Assembly (NCBI RefSeq): GCF_046237015.1
Contig: NZ_JBJYIN010000004.1
Span: 62,001-126,000, forward strand
Direction: 5' to 3'
Length of the DNA: 64,000 bases
DNA from: JBJYIN01 sp046237015
GTDB taxonomy: Bacteria > Pseudomonadota > Gammaproteobacteria > Enterobacterales > Enterobacteriaceae
Shown piece by piece: positions 62,151 through 64,000 of this stretch (position 1 is its first letter; every line of letters starts with the position of its first letter). Under the pieces are notes generated by a model. The model worked only from the letters and a program-made list of their open reading frames with translations, was not told the DNA's origin and did no database searches. The position numbers and the translations under genes were made by a program.

Positions 62151-62176
62151 GCCGGCAGCTTGCTGCCGGCGTTTTC
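62151..62176 (+). terminator. Terminator after mepM
   Basis: Perfect 9-bp stem GCCGGCAGC/GCTGCCGGC with a 2-nt centre (probably a wider loop) followed by GTTTTC. It is 20 bp past the mepM stop. Confidence 0.75.
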
Positions 62177-62269
62177 ATTTATAGGTTCCTGTGTTTTTAT
62201 GGCGGTGAAAATTGTAAGGCTGCCGATGGCAATCATTACTACCTTGTGATTTATTTGAAGAGTTTATGC

Positions 62270-63241
62270 ATGGAAAACGAGAAAAAAACGAGCGCTGAGT
62301 TTGTTCCTCAGTTCCAACGAGCTTTTTATCACCCGCGTTATTGGGGCGTTTGGTTTGGTGTTGGTGCGATGGCCGCTGCGGCCTATGTGCCTGCTCGTTT
62401 AAGAAACCCGATCTTGGGTGGGCTGGGACGGTTTGTGGGGCGGTTGTCAAAAGGTGCTCGCCGTCGGGCCAAAATTAATCTGCTGTACTGCATGCCTGAA
62501 CTGACCGAAGAACAGCGTGAAACCGTCATTGATAATATGTTTGCGACAGCACCGCAGTCGATGATCATGATGGTAGAAGTGGGGATACGGGATCCTAAAA
62601 ATATCGAAAAATATGTTCGCTGGCATGGTGAAGATATTCTGAACAGATTGAAAGAGCAGCAGCGCAATGTGATCTTTCTTGTCCCCCATGGTTGGGGTGT
62701 TGATATTCCCGCGATGCTATTAACCTCTCGTGGACAGCGCATGGCGGCAATGTTTCATAATCAGAAGAATGCCCTAATCGACTACTGGTGGAACCGGCTG
62801 CGTCGTCGCTTTGGTGGACGAATTCATGCGCGTAACGATGGTATCAAACCGTTTATTAGCTCTGTGCGTAGTGGATGTTGGGGATATTACTTGCCCGATC
62901 AGGATCATGGCCCGGAACATAGCGAATTTGTTGATTTTTTTGCCACTTATAAAGCAACATTGCCTGCCGTAGGGCGTCTGATGAAGGTTTGTCGGGCTGA
63001 TATTGTTCCGCTGTTCCCGGTCTATAACGCTGAGGAGTGCTGCCTTGATGTTTATATCCGTCCACCTATGGATGATTTGGTAGACGCTAATGATGAGCAG
63101 ATAGCCCGTCGTATGAATGAAGAAGTAGAGATTCTGGTAAGGCCGAATCCAGAACAGTATACGTGGATATTGAAACTGCTGAAAACTCGTAAACCGGGTG
63201 AGATAGAGCCATATCGCCGCGATGATTTGTACCGGGATTAA
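62270..63241 (+). CDS. lpxM: Lipid A myristoyltransferase LpxM (MsbB)
   Basis: Late lipid A acyltransferase adding the secondary chain at the 3' position, completing hexa-acylated lipid A. 323 residues, the E. coli length, from ATG 62270; the frame extends to 62246 without support. One N-terminal helix; HX4D-type catalytic site in FLVPHGWGVDIPA; conserved YLPDQDHGPEHSEFVDFF and RPPMDD blocks. Order mepM-lpxM-pykA matches E. coli. Confidence 0.96.
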   Translation: MENEKKTSAEFVPQFQRAFYHPRYWGVWFGVGAMAAAAYVPARLRNPILGGLGRFVGRLSKGARRRAKINLLYCMPELTEEQRETVIDNMFATAPQSMIMMVEVGIRDPKNIEKYVRWHGEDILNRLKEQQRNVIFLVPHGWGVDIPAMLLTSRGQRMAAMFHNQKNALIDYWWNRLRRRFGGRIHARNDGIKPFISSVRSGCWGYYLPDQDHGPEHSEFVDFFATYKATLPAVGRLMKVCRADIVPLFPVYNAEECCLDVYIRPPMDDLVDANDEQIARRMNEEVEILVRPNPEQYTWILKLLKTRKPGEIEPYRRDDLYRD

Positions 63242-63287
63242 CGTCGTACGATAGGTGGTGCAGGTAGCTTATTTGCACGATTTACCA

Positions 63288-63329
63288 TAAAAAAACCGGC
63301 CGATACTTAAATCGCCCGGTTTTTTTATT
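63288..63329. terminator. Bidirectional terminator between lpxM and pykA
   Basis: AAAAAACCGG...CCCGGTTTTTTT with an imperfect inner stem (CGAT/ATCG) in the convergent gap. A- and T-runs on the outside suit both directions. Confidence 0.8.
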
Positions 63330-63366
63330 AACGTCAATACGTCTTTTGAACGAACGGGTGACGCCG

Positions 63367-64000
63367 TTATTCTACTCGCAGAATACGAATCGTGTTGGTG
63401 GTGCCAACGGTTCCCATCACGTCGCCTTGTGTCACGATCACCAGATCGCCAGAGACCAGGAACCCTTTATCTCGCAGAAGAATCACCGCATCATTTGCTG
63501 CCGCCACACCGTCGGTGTAGCTATCGAAATGTACCGGAGTAACACCGCGATACAGGGCAGCCAAATTCAACGTATGTTCATGGCGTGACATCGCGAAAAT
63601 AGGTAAACCGGAGCTGATACGCGACATCATTAGCGCAGTACGCCCAGATTCGGTCATAGCGATCAGCGCGGTAACCCCTTTCAGGTGGTTAGCGGCATAC
63701 ATGGAAGACATCGCAATGGACTCTTCCGTGTTGTCAAACTGCACATCAAGGCGATGTTTGGAAACATTGATACTCGGGATTTTTTCCGCACCAAGACACA
63801 CTTTGGCCATGGCTGATACGGTTTCTGCCGGATATTGTCCTGCCGCTGTTTCCGCCGACAGCATGACGGCATCGGTGCCGTCAAGCACGGCATTGGCTAC
63901 GTCCATCACCTCGGCGCGCGTAGGCATCGGATTGGTGATCATGGACTCCATCATTTGCGTGGCGGTAATGACCGCACGGTTTAGCTGCCGGGCACGGCGA
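63367..64000 (-). CDS. pykA: Pyruvate kinase II PykA, C-terminal part (5' end outside window)
   Basis: Glycolytic enzyme: PEP + ADP to pyruvate + ATP. About 211 residues from the right edge; the frame is open through 64000 (RRARQLNRAVITATQMMESM...), so this is the C-terminal portion of a ~480-residue protein. Catalytic-domain block PTRAEVMDVANAVLDGTDAV and SAETAAGQYP, then the C-terminal allosteric domain (LIAMTESGRTALMMSRI, VTQGDVMGTVGTTN). Sequence is closer to PykA than to PykF. Confidence 0.96.
   Translation of the reverse strand, partial: RRARQLNRAVITATQMMESMITNPMPTRAEVMDVANAVLDGTDAVMLSAETAAGQYPAETVSAMAKVCLGAEKIPSINVSKHRLDVQFDNTEESIAMSSMYAANHLKGVTALIAMTESGRTALMMSRISSGLPIFAMSRHEHTLNLAALYRGVTPVHFDSYTDGVAAANDAVILLRDKGFLVSGDLVIVTQGDVMGTVGTTNTIRILRVE

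Overview
The window looks like the chromosome of a soft-rot enterobacterium, most likely Pectobacterium. Nearly every core gene is a close homologue of the E. coli gene, in E. coli order. The ERIC repeats, including long variants, and the breaks in E. coli order also fit Pectobacteriaceae. The species assignment is inferred; no search was run.

Left block (1-25.2 kb). This follows the E. coli 21-min order: mukB (3' end), ldtD, mepK, gloC, aspC, ompF, asnS, pncB, pepN, pyrD, zapC, ycbX, rlmL, uup, pqiABC, rmf. The E. coli ssu and fimbrial genes between pepN and pyrD are absent. Functions are chromosome condensation, 3-3 peptidoglycan crosslink formation (ldtD) and cleavage (mepK), amino-acid and NAD salvage metabolism, ribosome methylation and hibernation, and PqiABC envelope lipid transport.

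Accessory block 1 (25.25-29.3 kb). This AT-rich segment lies between rmf and tRNA-Ser(GGA), where E. coli would continue into fabA. It holds two tandem secreted LprI-type proteins, an orphan SUKH-like immunity gene, an unknown small acidic ORF, toxin-like sequence debris and a long ERIC element.

Middle block (29.3-40.1 kb). It carries tRNA-Ser, ycdX, ycdY, yceB, grxB, mdtH, rimJ, yceH, mviM, murJ and argS. The first ten genes match the E. coli 23-24 min segments. murJ then abuts argS directly, without the flagellar genes that flank each of them in E. coli.

Right block (40.1-64 kb). It matches the E. coli 41-42 min region: argS, yecM, cutC, cmoB/cmoA, yecN, yecE, aspS, nudB, yebC, ruvC, ruvAB, znuCB/znuA, mepM, lpxM, pykA (3' end). 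It is broken by accessory block 2 (42.3-47.3 kb), a GC-richer cassette between cutC and cmoB, the slot E. coli uses for torYZ. The cassette has an alpha/beta hydrolase divergent from a CGNR zinc-finger regulator, and an HxlR regulator divergent from three SDR oxidoreductases, two of which have twin-arginine leaders. An EAL-HDOD protein stands where E. coli has yecD.

ERIC-family repeats are frequent: two of exactly 127 bp, three of exactly 198 bp with an insert of three hairpins, one diverged, one truncated, and one with ERIC-like ends and a different core.
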